Below are positions 22,901 to 34,800 of a DNA stretch of 64,000 bases, in pieces. Numbering within the stretch: the stretch's first letter is position 1; the number at the start of each line of letters is the position of its first letter. The position numbers and the translations under genes were made by a program. Under the pieces are notes generated by a model, which saw nothing but the letters and a program-made list of their open reading frames with translations, did no database searches and was not told the DNA's origin. The stretch lies in NCBI GenBank assembly GCA_025345505.1, contig JANVCC010009942.1:40081-104080 (forward strand), given 5' to 3'. Source of the DNA: Todiramphus chloris collaris. Taxonomy: Eukaryota > Chordata > Aves > Coraciiformes > Alcedinidae.

Positions 22901-25900
22901 ATTGCAACCTACCAACTCCTGTAGCATCCAGAAGGCACTTCTGTTTCCTGAGCTCAGGAAAAAGAAGTATGAAATGAGATCTTGTCTAGAAAAGATTTTG
23001 ATTTCCTGAACTTCCCCAAGGACCAAGAGCCTGCTCTGGAAGTTTTTTCCCTTCACATCATGCCTGGGAAGGCCCATGAGCAATCTCTGAACCCTGAAGA
23101 GATTGGCTACTCCCTGGACTGCTTGAATGACAGACTGCTCAAATGATAGGCTCCTAGAGGGTCTGAACTAGGGGATAGGGAGGGGTTCATAATAATAATA
23201 TCTTTGGGTGCTGCTGTGTTTCACACTGTTCTGCATAGTAGTTACTACAGAGCTCCTTCAACAATGTAATGTTGTAATGAATACATTAATAACCTCAGTT
23301 TGGGCAGAAATATGGAACTCCACCCTTGTGAGCTCTGCTCTCAGCCATTTGAGTTGAGAAGCAACAACAGTGATATTTTGGCTGGCAGGGGTTAAGAAGG
23401 GGATGCAAGGATAAGAAAACAAGAGGGTAGGAAGGAGGAGTGAAAGTAACTTCCTCATGACTAGAAATGATTGATGATTGGATGAGAAATGGGCTTGAAT
23501 ATGGCTTCCTTTGTGGGAGCAGTGCACGCAAGAGTGAGGAAAGAAAGAAGCCAAAGCTTGCACATTCATGAAGAAAGCTTCTTTATGCAAATATTTCTTT
23601 ACTATTTAATCACATGTTCTGCAGCTAGAACAGGCCACCCTTTGTCTTTTGCAGATGAAGTCCCAATCCTGGCTTGCAGCAGGAGTATAGAAGCAACCTA
23701 GTCCTTCCTAAAGGATGCACTTGATCACCTAACTGAAAGTGAGGGAGAGATAAAGAAACAAAAGCATATTCTTAGAAGTATAGAATGAAAAAGAGAAGTC
23801 ATCAGACAAATGGCAGACACAAACCAATGATTATGTGTCTGTGTTATAGGATCCTGCCTAGGAGATAAAGTCAAAAGGCAGATGGAAAGGAAATGTACTT
23901 GAGGTTGCTTGAGGAGAAAGGAAACCAACCATGTCAAAGGTGAAAACCAGAAGAGGCAAAAGTGAGGAGATAAAGTAGAAGAAGAGAGGGAACAAATGTC
24001 ACATACCTGGGAAATTCATAGCAATCCTTCCAGGTGCTCAGCCCCTGGCTGGGGCCGAGGATAAATGTGGAAATGCAGTGACGGATGAACACCATAAAAT
24101 GGCTGAGCATGGAGGTCCTGAGGACAGAAGAGAGGCCAGTGCACCAAAGTACAGAAGAAAACTGCCCCAAGGGTGCAGAAACAAAACAAGTTCATGCATG
24201 CGTGCATGTGCATTAAGCTTGAGCTCTGGCAGCCACCCCTCTGTGCCAGCACCACTTATTCCTTGTTTTGAGATAAAGTGAGTTGTGCAAGGTCGGCACG
24301 GGCTGATCTCCATCTATGGGCCTGGGAAGGAGCTAGAGCCTGCAGCCAGGATGGTGGGGCTGCCCATGCTGCAGGTGCTGCTGCTGCTGAGCATGGCACA
24401 AGGTGGCTGCCACTGCTCTCTGGGCTTAGTGGTTAAGCAGGGAGATATTGCTGAGTCTGAGGACAAAACTGAAAGGAGGGTAGGTTGCCAAACTGAGCAC
24501 AGAATTCATTAGGAAAAAAAAATTGTCAGCAGTTCTTAAACAAATATCTTTCTTAAACACACCACTTGGACTGCACGGCTGGGATCATGAATGTGTGTTG
24601 TTGTCAGTAGCTCACGTTTGTATTTCAGTGGTTCAGGCACCTGTGTGCTACATGGGCCTGAGCCTGAAAAATGTTAAGCACACTCCTCCTTTGGTTCACA
24701 GTTCCAGTAGGTACCACATCCTCCACAGCATTAGGTTGCTGCTGGGGACTGGCCTCACCAGGATTGGAACCACACATTTTGAGAGGAATGAATGACATTC
24801 TCCCAGGAGTCATGTGCCTATGTGTCCATTGAGAGATGTGGAGACATCAACAATAGTCACAAGTAATTGTTTTGTCATACAGAGCCTTAAATCACAAAAC
24901 AGGGACTGGAAATTCTTGGTAAATTAACCCATGGAGTGGTCTGCTGTTTCTAGAATAGCCTTCCCCCATTCCCTTGCACACTGAGTGCCTTACTCCTGAG
25001 GGCTCACATACACACAAATAAATACATCCAGATATATAGGTAGCAATATATCCTCTGCTCTGAGATGGCCCTTGGAGACCATAGTCAGCTGACATGCAAT
25101 TATAGCTACTTTAAAAATTACTCCCCTTTGTCAGCTAGCTCTATATTGTATTGATGTGTCATATTATATATTAAAACGGAATGTGGTTAAGAGGGTTAAT
25201 GGGACCAATCTCTTTTCTTCCATCTTTCAGGACATTTCACCATTACAATGAAATCATTCCTGTTTGACAGTTACTGAGTCCTCTGACGGGTACTGAGTCC
25301 ATCGTGCACTGCTAAGCCTCATTTCCCCTTGCCTTGGCCACAGCTGCACACTCTAATTCAGTCACATCAGCACAGGTCAGCCAAGCTATCAGTGGCTCTG
25401 CACAATGCAGCTCTCCAGGGTGCATTTTGGGGAAGCAGTGCTGCCCCAGTGTGCTTGGAGCCTTATGGAGGAGGGAGATCTGAGAGTATTGCCTAAGAGA
25501 TTCAGGTTGTTCTGGTGAGATAAGGCTTTTCCTGGAGGCCTTTGTTGAGCAACCCACAGTGATTAAGGCTTCTGCGTTCTCAAAAGGAAATTAATATTTT
25601 GCAGACTACATAAGGAAGAATTTGGGAATTTAGGAGACTGAGAGGGAAAGAGTACCCAAGCATGTAATTGTGTAAAAGATGAAATGCTTCGAAAATTTCT
25701 TCAAATGTTGAGAATGAGAGGGTGAAATCGTTCCCAGTAACAGCAAGTTCATTGAACGTTGTAGTAGCAGAAAGAAACAATTGGCACATTTTGGCTGGAT
25801 TCACCAATCACCTTCATTTAGAAAAGAGAAAGTAATTATATAAAAAGTTAAAGTGTTTTGAAGATTTTGAATTGCCATGACTGCTTTTTCAAATCATGGA

Positions 25901-26130
25901 AGCTCCATTATTACACTATTTATTTTGTAAAGGCTCTTTTAAAACAGACTTAAGAACCAAGGAAAAGATCAAGGAATAAATATGCATCTTGAAATAAAAT
26001 GAAATATTTTGAGTTGAAAGAAACGAAGCATTATGTGGAGATATTTTCATGTAAAACAAATAATTGCATTTCAGGTTGACATCTATTCCTCTCCATTTAT
26101 CAGAGTGATCTTCAAGGCAAAAAGTCATAA

Positions 26131-26135
26131 TACCC
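26131..26135. repeat. Target-site duplication, left copy (TACCC)
   Basis: TACCC here is repeated exactly at 26864-26868, on the far side of the LTR. Confidence 0.9.
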
Positions 26136-26863
26136 TGTTGAGGTTTTGGGGAGTTACTCTGTTTTCCTTCTTGTCTTAAAGAATTTTTCCATACTTATTT
26201 GTCAGGGAGGTAAATGGCCGTACTTAAGAGAGACAAAAGGACCTGGCCACAGGGGGAGGGGTCCAGCCTGCCGAATAAAGGGGGTTGGGGGGAGCCCCTG
26301 GGGCTCCCCCTTGGTTTGCTCCCTGCATTCGAGGAGGAGAAGCTGCCCTCGTGGTGCAGAGAACTCATCCCCACTGCGTCTCCTGCTCTCCCTGCTGCCT
26401 ACCGAGGATCCTCTGGACACCGGGATCAGCTTGGAGAGAGGTCGTCCCCTGCTGCGTCTCCTGCTTTTCCTTCTGCCCCTGCTGTCTCCCGGGGATCCTG
26501 CTGGACACCGGGATCAGCTGCCCAGGCGGGTTCGTGACGCGGGCTTTCCGTCGGCCATTGCCCCGTGGGGACTGAGCTGGCTCCGGAGCGGCAGGGAGAC
26601 CATCGCGCCCTCCCTGCTCCCCGGGAGCCCCGAGAGGCTGGCACTGGGTTCCCTGTGCTGTTTTCCTGTTACTGACGTAGTTATTGTTGTTTGTTTGTCC
26701 TGTTATATATATTTAGTAAAGAGCGGTTATTCCTATTCCTCATATCTTTTCCTGAAAGCCCCTTAATTTAAAATTACAAGCATCCGGAGGGGAGGGGGTT
26801 GCATTTCCATTCCAAGGGGGCTCCTGCCTTCCTTGGCAGACACATGTCTTTCAAACCAAGACA
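26136..26863 (+). mobile_element. Solo LTR of an avian endogenous retrovirus (forward), 728 bp
   Basis: The element starts TGTTGAGGTTTTGGGG and ends AACCAAGACA, giving TG...CA termini, and sits between perfect TACCC duplications. The 3' portion (TTTAGTAAAGAGCGGTTATT, then CTCCTGCCTTCCTTGGCAGA) matches an LTR common in bird genomes as I recall it. The middle (26270-26640) is strongly GC- and CpG-rich and contains an imperfect tandem repeat. AGTAAA at 26715-26720 is a possible polyadenylation signal. Open frames of 200 and 107 codons cross it but are artefacts of stop-poor GC-rich LTR sequence. No internal retroviral genes adjoin it, so it is a solo LTR. The 5-bp duplication suits the ERVL group, but the family is not proven. 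Confidence 0.92.
26369..26520. repeat. Imperfect tandem repeat inside the LTR, 2 copies of about 80 bp
   Basis: CTGCGTCTCCTGCT occurs near 26373 and 26451, and GGACACCGGGATCAGCT at 26415 and 26503, so the copies are offset by 77-88 bases with small indels. Both carry a GGATCC just before the second block. Confidence 0.85.
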
Positions 26864-26868
26864 TACCC
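26864..26868. repeat. Target-site duplication, right copy (TACCC)
   Basis: Exact match to 26131-26135. Confidence 0.9.
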
Positions 26869-27334
26869 ATAGCTCTAATGAGTTATGGAGAGCTCCAGCT
26901 CCTCAGAAATAGCCTACATAAAAGATGGATCTGTTGTGTGAAACCCCATTAGTACTGTGAGGTGTTCCCATTATTGAGGTATCTAGTATATCTTACTACC
27001 TCTGGCATCTCTGGTGCACATTGTTGTGCTAATAATGTTATTGAAAACAAAGAGAAGGCAACTTGGCCAATTAATTGACAACCAAAACTAAGTCTTAAGA
27101 TTTGAGTCTGAAGATGGGGTATGGGAAAAACTCCCATAATTCTAATGCTTTAGAACCTGTCTCATTGATTTTTTTAAGAAACTTTATTTGAAATATAACT
27201 TAATTTCATAAGATTTTGAGAACATGTGTGAAACTTATAATCTTCCAACAGGTCACTTTTCATGTGTCATTAAGAACACTGACTGAAAATCCTGTTCTTC
27301 ATCTTTTACACCCTTTGTAAAAGGTATACTGGTA
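26869..27334. other. Non-coding spacer
   Basis: AT-rich sequence between the LTR and the next CR1, with nothing recognisable. Confidence 0.6.
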
Positions 27335-28190
27335 TAGAATCATAGAATCAGAGAATTGTTTTGTCTGGAAGAGACCTTCAAGACCATCAAGTCCAACCTT
27401 ATTCCTAGCCCTATCAAAAATCACTAAACCATGTCTTTAAGCACAACAGCTAACCACCTCTTAAACACTTCCAGGGATAGTGATTCCAGCACCTCCCTGG
27501 GCAGGCCATTCCAATGCCCGACAGCCCTTTTTGTAAAGAAATACTTCCTAATATTCAGCCTGAACCTCCCCTGGTTCAACTTCAGGCCATTTCCTCTTGT
27601 TCTATTGCTTGTCACCAGGGAGAACAGACCAACTCTTGCCTCTCTACAACTTCCCTTGAGGTAGTTGTAGAGGGCAATAAGGTGTCTCTTCAGCCTTCTC
27701 TCAAGGTTAAATAGCCCTAGATCCCTCAGCCTTTCCTCATAAAAGACATGCTTGGAACCCTTTACTAGCTTTGTAGCCTGCCTCTGTACCCTCTCCAGCA
27801 CCTCAATGTCCTTCCTGGAGAGAGGGGCCCAAAACTGGACACAGTATTCGAGGTGCAGCCTCACCAAAGCTGAGTACAGAGGAATGATCACCTCCCTGCT
27901 CCTGCTGACCACACTATTCCTGATCCAGGCCAGGATGCCATTGGCCTTCTTGGCCACCTGGGCACACAGCTGGCTCATGTTCAGGCAGCTGTCAATCAAC
28001 ACCCCCAGGTCCTTCTCTGCCTGGCAGCTCTCCAGCCACTCCTCCCCAAGCCTGTAGTGCTTCTGGGTGTTGTTGTGGCCCAAGTGCAGGACTCGGTATT
28101 TGGCCTTATTGAAACTCATGAAATTGGCCTTGGCTCAGCAATCCAGCCTATCTTGATCCCTTTGTAGAGCTTCCCTACTCTAAAGCAGAG
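27335..28190 (-). mobile_element. CR1 LINE, 5'-truncated, 0.85 kb (reverse)
   Basis: The 3' end is at 27335 (TAGAATCATAGAATCA on the plus strand), followed by the CR1 3' UTR block GGAAGAGACCTTCAAGACC. Coding homology continues to about 28185, where the RT core should begin, and then stops. This is a typical short 5'-truncated insertion. Confidence 0.95.
27424..28119 (-). pseudogene. CR1 ORF2 C-terminal fragment, 231 codons uninterrupted
   Basis: This encodes only the part of CR1 ORF2 after the RT catalytic motif. It opens with [17 protein letters not shown], continues with the conserved [20 protein letters not shown] block (about residues 90-110) and [16 protein letters not shown], and reaches the natural terminus AVVLKDMV and stop. 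The methionine is internal to the parent protein, not a true start. The frame has no stops or frameshifts from truncation to terminus, so the insertion is less decayed than the 6.6-9.1 kb copy. It lacks endonuclease and catalytic palm residues and cannot function. Confidence 0.92.
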
Positions 28191-30530
28191 GCCAAAATAA
28201 CTTAGAAAATGTTGAGTTGCTGTATGTGTGAGATATAAATATTCTCTTATCATGACTGAAGGTTTGGGTGGCCTGAGAATGACTGGAGACAACATGTTGT
28301 CACATGCCAGCCCATTGGAAAATAGATGGGAAGTCACCACAGAACAAATTACTACTCATGAGGCAAAACCCTAAAACAAAGCCTGTCCTTCAAGTCCTGG
28401 TGGCCCAGTAGGGTTAAGGATGCAGGGACATTAGCTGTGCAGCCAGTGGACCTTGGTAGCCTATTGCTAAGAGCCCAGTGTCTGTATTGCATTTGCATTT
28501 GCATGGTTGGATTTTAAGCAGAGTTCAGTGCACACTGCTAGAATCATGCCAGTAACCACAGCACTTCTTCAAACTCATAGAGAGAAAGACTGTGTTCAAT
28601 TATTTGAGAAGCAGTGGGACAGAAAGATGGATACAGCACCCACTCTCTGAAACCATGGCCAGCTTTATTTCTGACAAAATACATGGCAATTTCAAATTGT
28701 TAGGTGATTATAACCCTTGGGCTTGTTCAGACCTGTGATAGGAAATGACTGCTCACAAATATATCAGTATTTCCAAAGATCCTTATACAAACAGCAGTCC
28801 TCTCATATCACCGTCACTGACCAGACAGCTATACATACTCACCTTGGTAATGTCTGGCCTGACAGACCCTTACTTAATCAATTTTACTTTAGCTTTCATC
28901 TCAGCATGTTCCAGGATCTTTCTGAGACATGGATCCCTCTTTCCCTCCCAGGGCAGGAACATTCCGAGACATGCTCTGAGCTGTCCCATCCACTCCTCCT
29001 GCAACTGCCTAACAGGGATTGGGCATGCTCAAACAGTTGAATCTGATTAGACAAAACCTCTATGAATTCTAGTTGGTTTTTTGGAGACATTTGTTTGGGG
29101 ATTTTTGCACAGACTACCTTCCTAGCCAGGGGCTAAGATGTCAGTGAACATAAATGAGACACCAGGCATGCTCTTTCTACTGGCAGCTCACATGCAAGAT
29201 TTAATGTAGATGACAACAAGCATAGGAAGGCTACTAGCAGGAATTTGTCATACAGACATAGAAGGGTGATTTCCTGCTTGAACATCTCCAGTTTTCTATG
29301 TTGACTGACTGAAGTCAGAGAGGTCTGATCAGCAGACATCTGCAAGCATAGACTCAGTGTTATCACTGAGAGAGCACAGAGGATCCTGGGCAGTTGCTGG
29401 CCCAGCCCTCTGCTTCCTATACAAGGAGATGTGATGGATGCTAGGGAGGAAATCATCTTACGTGCATGGGAGAACTATAAAGGTATGAGGAAAAGGGTTA
29501 CACAGGGCCTTAAGGATGTTGTCTGGATCACCTTGAAGCCATCTGCTCAAAGATACTCCTAAGTCAGGGAGAAGAATTGCCAAACTAACCACAGGGGATA
29601 GAAGGAGGAATTAGTACGCATATTGCTGCCAAGGAGGACTCAATGGTTCTCAATAAATAAACACACAAGGAATATTTAGACAAAGACATCCTAGGGTCAG
29701 ATATACTAGTGGAGGATGTTGTAGCAGACATGGCTTTCTTCTTAGATGGGAAGTCTAGGTACTGAGGACACTGATGTTCTTGCAGTGGGTGGGTTAAGGA
29801 GAAAATAATTGGCTTTTTGATACACTCAGCTGTTGGAGCAGGAGCCTGAAGTGTGACATTACTCAGTGCTTGCTTTGAGATCTCATATGGCGGTACGCTC
29901 TGCTGAACTTCTTATGCACTGTGGAAAAGATGAAGAAGCGTGTTGGAACAGAACATCCCTTGTTTACCTGCACTCTTGGTCTTGTCCCTAGTCCCAGTGA
30001 GCCCAAAAAACCTGCGATGTCTCACTGACGTAACTCTCCTAACTGTTTGCAGATAAGCAGCCTGTAGGCTAATTGCAGTCTTGTTTACCTGCCTGGTAAA
30101 CAACAGGTCTGGAAAGAACTTGAACAAATTAAAAACTGTCATCTTAGAAGAAAGGTACTTCATTCTCAATCTTGAGGTTACAAATTGAGATAATGTATAT
30201 ACACAATCAATTAAGATGGTAGAATCAGAGTTGCTCCTCATATTCAGGATGCCAGCAGGGCAAGTCTTCTCATATGCATATAAAAATGTTGAGAGATGTA
30301 GCGTACTAGGTAAAACTGGATGCTTAATGTAACTACATGGTTCGACCTGAAACTCGCTTAGGGATCATACTATCCTTTCTGTGCCTCCAAAAGTGAATGT
30401 TGCTGTGGATTAGTTATTGGATTGTTGTTCCAGATGGGACATTTTCTAACCTGCAGCAACTGATGTTTCATTTCATCCATATTCCAAAGATGAAGCAATA
30501 TGGTAATCTACTATTGCTAGTTATAAATCT

Positions 30531-30590
30531 AAAAAAAACCCCAAAACCACAGATAAATAAACCAAACCAAACCAAACCAAAACATATAAC
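30531..30590. repeat. AC-rich low-complexity patch (AAACC units)
   Basis: Contains ACCAA repeated four times around 30560-30580 within A/C-rich sequence. Confidence 0.75.
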
Positions 30591-32561
30591 AGCTGTCACT
30601 GTCTTGACTCTCATAGTTTTTCATTGCCATTGGTGGTTGATGATATCTCCACTTGAAAACAAGGCAACAGATTTTCTTGACTGAATTTAATTTGTCATCT
30701 AGCTATACTCTTCTTTAAGCTTGCTTGACTTCCTTTGTGGCAGTCACTCACTATTACTGTCACATGTAGCTGCTTCTTTCTTAAATGGATTCACTTGCAA
30801 TATTTTATGGAGATTTTTTTTCCTACATAATTAATTTAGAGCTCTTACAAATACAAAACATATAGACTAAAAAAAGAACATATGTAGCTCAGATAGCATT
30901 CCAGTGCATGGAAAGCACTGAAGGAGGCTCCAAAATGCTACAGGCATGCTATTTTAAATTCAGAAGCTTACTAAGGGCTGGAGCTACATGGGGATGAAGG
31001 GGACTCTGGGTCATCTGGAAGACCATGACACCAGCCTGTGTAAGCAAGGCTGCAGTACAGAGTTTCCAAAAGAGGGTGGAGAAGGACAGACAGGAGATGC
31101 AATCTCCTCTTCAGTGACCTGGATGTAAGTAATGCCTTGGGTGTCTCCCTGCATATCATCCTTTCTGGTCCTTAGTCACTCTCAGTACTCTTCTCTGAGC
31201 CACTTCACTGCTTCAGCATCACTTTGGGTGTATGGCTATCCAAACACTCCAAGAACATGTGCATGAGCACCAAATAGGAACAAAAGGACAGTCTGCCTGG
31301 TAATGACAGACGGAAATTTGGTACCTCCTCCCAGCACCTCCTCCAACCCTTGTGAGTGACCTGTAGACAATGTCTTCCCCTCTGCACAGCCAAGAGGGAA
31401 CCATGTGTTGGAAGAGAATAGGGAGGCCTCACTCATCATGGAGGTTGCAGATTTTGCTGTAACCCCCATGGCCTTTGAACTTGTGGGTCCTCTTGCCTGG
31501 TACCTGATTATCTACCACACTTTCCAGCTCCTTCTTCCAGTGTTTGCTTTCCTGTTCTGTAAGTCTGGTTTGCATTTGTGCCCAGGAGCATGGTCTTATA
31601 ATTGTCTTTTCTGAAATGCATATTGCTTTCTCACTGCTTAACCCACAGAGACCTCCAGAGCACTGTGTATCAGCAGCCCAACATTCTTCCCCTTCTCAGT
31701 CTTCACGTAGATTGCAAATTCTGTTTGCAATAGTATTACATTTTTTTTCCAAGACAATGATCAAATTATGAAATGGCACAAGTTGCAGTGGAAGTAAATT
31801 TAACTGGTAAATGTTGATATAGAATAAGATTTGTGACATTGAGTATTTAATCTATTTAATGCACTGAATTGCAATTGCCGCTTAAATAAAAGTATCAGAT
31901 AGATCCAAATTCAAAGTCTTTTTATGCCAACATTTCTGTTAAGAGCACTCAACACACACAATCTCAAAAACACCACCAGCCTACATCAGGAAGATTAATT
32001 TACCAGATCTCTGTTTATCTTGGCTTGAATTATGTTGTCATCTCTGACTTTTTGTTAATTGAAACCTATATCAACATTATTTTTCCTAAAATCAAGATGA
32101 GTCCTATGCTTACTTAGTTATTTTCTTCTTTAAAGTTATAGTTCCAAAATAGCTGCATTCCTGACCTCTGGAACTACTCCAGGACTCCATAAGGTATTAA
32201 AATAAGCAGTGTGGATCCACAAGCTTTTTTTTCTAATCTTCAGGTATAAGTTATCCTGATTTAGTGATTTACTAATTACTTCCTTAGAGCTTCAGTTTTG
32301 TATTATCCTTTAATATCTTTGCAATTAAGAAGCTTTCATTATTATGAATATTTTCTAAAAAATATATGTACTGACCAGATGTGACATTCCATCATTGTTA
32401 TTGACAGTTCCTCTATTTCAATATACAATTTTATGAGTTACTTTTGTTCACTAATATTTGCTGCTATCTGCATTTGATTCTCTCTTGTGTTCTTTTCCTT
32501 CCTTTATTAGTCTTTTACAACATATGGCTTCCTCTTTATATTCATTGTTATCAAATTTCCT

Positions 32562-32610
32562 GTTTCTTTTGTTTGTTTGTTGTTGGTTTTGTTGGGTTTT
32601 TTTTTGTCTT
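32562..32610. repeat. GT-rich low-complexity patch
   Basis: TTTG and TTGG units ending in a T run, similar to the array at 354-494. Confidence 0.8.
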
Positions 32611-34281
32611 GCATTTTACTTTGGTAAAGATGTTTTTTAATCAATGTAAATTTCTGTCCTGATTACAGGCTGCTGTTGTTAAGCTACATATATTTATAAA
32701 TAAATCTCTGTTGTTAGTCACAGCTTCCTATTTATATTTTCCTCTGATTGATTTGAATTACAATTATTTTCAAGTTTGATAAATAGTTCTTTGAAAAAAT
32801 CCTATATATATTTATTTATTTGCATATGCAAACCATACCAAATACATACGTTGTGTACATAAAATGACAAAATCCTGTGTCCTGACTGCTTTTTCTAAAC
32901 AAACATCAAAATGTCATTTTACAAGCAATTTCTCTTTATCTGATAATATGAGATGCAGAATTCTCTGGGTTGGATATAATGTGTTTTGAAGCATTCTTAA
33001 AATTCCAAAGACACTGAAACACTGACAGCATGAGACCACCAAAAAGTCAACAAGAGGTCACTGATCTCTACAACATGAGTTGTCATTTTCCTTGTTTATT
33101 GGAATTTGTTCAATTCTGGGAAATATACTCCCTGGAAAGCTATTAGGCATATTTTGAAGTTTAGCACATGCTAAAGAACCTTACAGAGTGAGAATGAACT
33201 TAAACCTATTTTAAAGTGAATCACTGATACCTCTAGCACTCATCTGAAAAAAAAAAGTCACAAGAGTAGAGAAAGAGCAATTGCTGTTAGCAGATATTAT
33301 AAAAAAAAATTAAAATTAAGTATATGCTTAAAACCACTGCTACACTGCAGCAGGAGTGTTCAGATTATAACTTGTTATACAGTATGGTATAACATTCATG
33401 GGTAAATAAGAGGTCATATATATGTATATCTCACAGGGTTCACATCCATGAGCTCCTAGATGAAATGCTAGTGGTCTGCTCTCCACAGCCTTGATCTAAT
33501 AAAGTACTAGGCAATCTTCAGAAATGAGGGCAGGAAAATGATCCCACTCAATCATAGGGCTATTGCTATGTTTAAAGGTCTTACTGATTCAGGGCTATAA
33601 ATGGCAGAGTAACACTGCAAGTACTAACATCCAAATTTCCATAATTAAATCCTGCCATTACTCTTTTGAAACAGTACCTTTCAGAGCTCATCAGTATATT
33701 GACTAGCACATCTACAACTGCTTACAAGTCTTGTATTGAGATAGTTACTCACTGAAATTGTGCCTTTGCGGAAATTAAAAATAGCAGCAGATCTGATGCA
33801 GCATCAACTGCACCAAAAAATGCTCCTTGTCTCCTGGAATGAGTTTCTAGGGAAGAAGAATGGTATAGAGTGCATGTACAAGCCTTGCCACAGAACTGTT
33901 GATAAGCTGATCTGAAGTTCAGAGCTTCGCTTCACCTGGAGAGATAAAAGCCTCCTGCTGTGAGTGAGTTACCCCCCAGAGGAAAATTAATTTTTCTAAC
34001 CAAATGAATATTTAATTAATTACACAGTATGAATCAACAGCAGCAGGAGAAAGTTTCTCCTAAATAAATGGTCAGTATCGATAAGAAGGAGTAAGGATTC
34101 AAACCTGTTTCCAAGGCCCTAAAGGAGTGCCTTGATAAGCATATGAGTTACCACGCTGGAGTTGGTAAGGATCAGAGATGGGTTTTGCCTCCCATTTCTG
34201 CCTGACGAAGGAAAAATATTAAAAGGACTGTTTAGATTAACATGTGTAACCCGTTTGATGCAGCATTATAGGATGGGACTG

Positions 34282-34299
34282 AAAAAAAAAAAAAAAAAA
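34282..34299. repeat. Poly(A) run, 18 A
   Basis: Eighteen A lie ten bases before the 3' end of a reverse CR1. CR1 does not end in poly(A), and the run is on the wrong strand to be its tail, so it is probably part of the target region. Confidence 0.8.
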
Positions 34300-34308
34300 G
34301 CTTGTATA

Positions 34309-34800
34309 GAGTCACAGAATCATAGAATTATTTTGGTTGGAAGAGACCTTTAAGATCATCAAATCCAACCATTAACCCAGAACTGCCAAGTCGCCACTAA
34401 ACCATGTCCCTCAGCACCACGTCTAAATGTCTTTTAAATGCCTCCAGGGATGATGACTCCACCACTAACCTGGGCAGTCTGTTCCAGTGCTTGACAGTCC
34501 TTTTGGTGAAGACATTTTTCTTAACATCCAACCTAAACTGCCCCTGTTGCAACTTGAGGCCATTTCCCCTTGTCCTATCGCTTGTTATGTGTGAGAAAAT
34601 ACTGACACCCACCTCTCTACAACCTCCTTTCAGGGAGCTGTAGAGAGTGGTAAGATCTCCCCTCAGTCTCATTCTCCCTAGGCTAAACAACCCCAGTTCC
34701 CCCAGCTGCTCCTCATAAGATATGTTTGCTTTAGATCCCTGACCATTTTTGTTGCCCTTCTTTGGACATGGTCCAAGTTAATATCTCCATGTGTATGGGA
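34309..34800 (-). mobile_element. CR1 LINE, 5'-truncated, 0.5 kb (reverse)
   Basis: The 3' tail is seen on the plus strand as GTCACAGAATCATAGAATT with GGTTGGAAGAGACCTTTAAG. Homology extends about 490 bases through the ORF2 end. The right limit near 34800 is approximate. Confidence 0.93.
34397..34690 (-). pseudogene. CR1 ORF2 C-terminal fragment, 97 codons
   Basis: The frame reads [20 protein letters not shown], then [32 protein letters not shown], and ends LDVVLRDMV with a stop. These are the last blocks of CR1 ORF2, beyond the reverse-transcriptase palm. The apparent start methionine is internal to the parent protein. No enzymatic residues are present. Confidence 0.9.

Larger units (their letters stand above)
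15951..26130. other. Non-coding DNA, no gene seen
   Basis: Ten kilobases with no supported gene. It contains T20 at 16392-16411, the AC-rich array at 19841-19927 and an AT-rich partly palindromic patch at 20637-20668. An isolated frame near 24351 starts with a signal-peptide-like sequence (see findings). A weak CR1-like motif near 16086-16150 was not accepted. Confidence 0.55.
28191..34308. other. Non-coding DNA, no gene seen
   Basis: I see no supported exon, RNA or transposon. Low-complexity patches occur at 30531-30590 (ACC/AAACC units) and 32562-32610 (TTTG/TTGG units). Short frames on both strands lack domains. Confidence 0.55.

Noticed and set aside
26146-26766. 206-codon open frame
   Set aside because: It lies wholly inside the forward solo LTR, whose GC-rich sequence is poor in stop codons.
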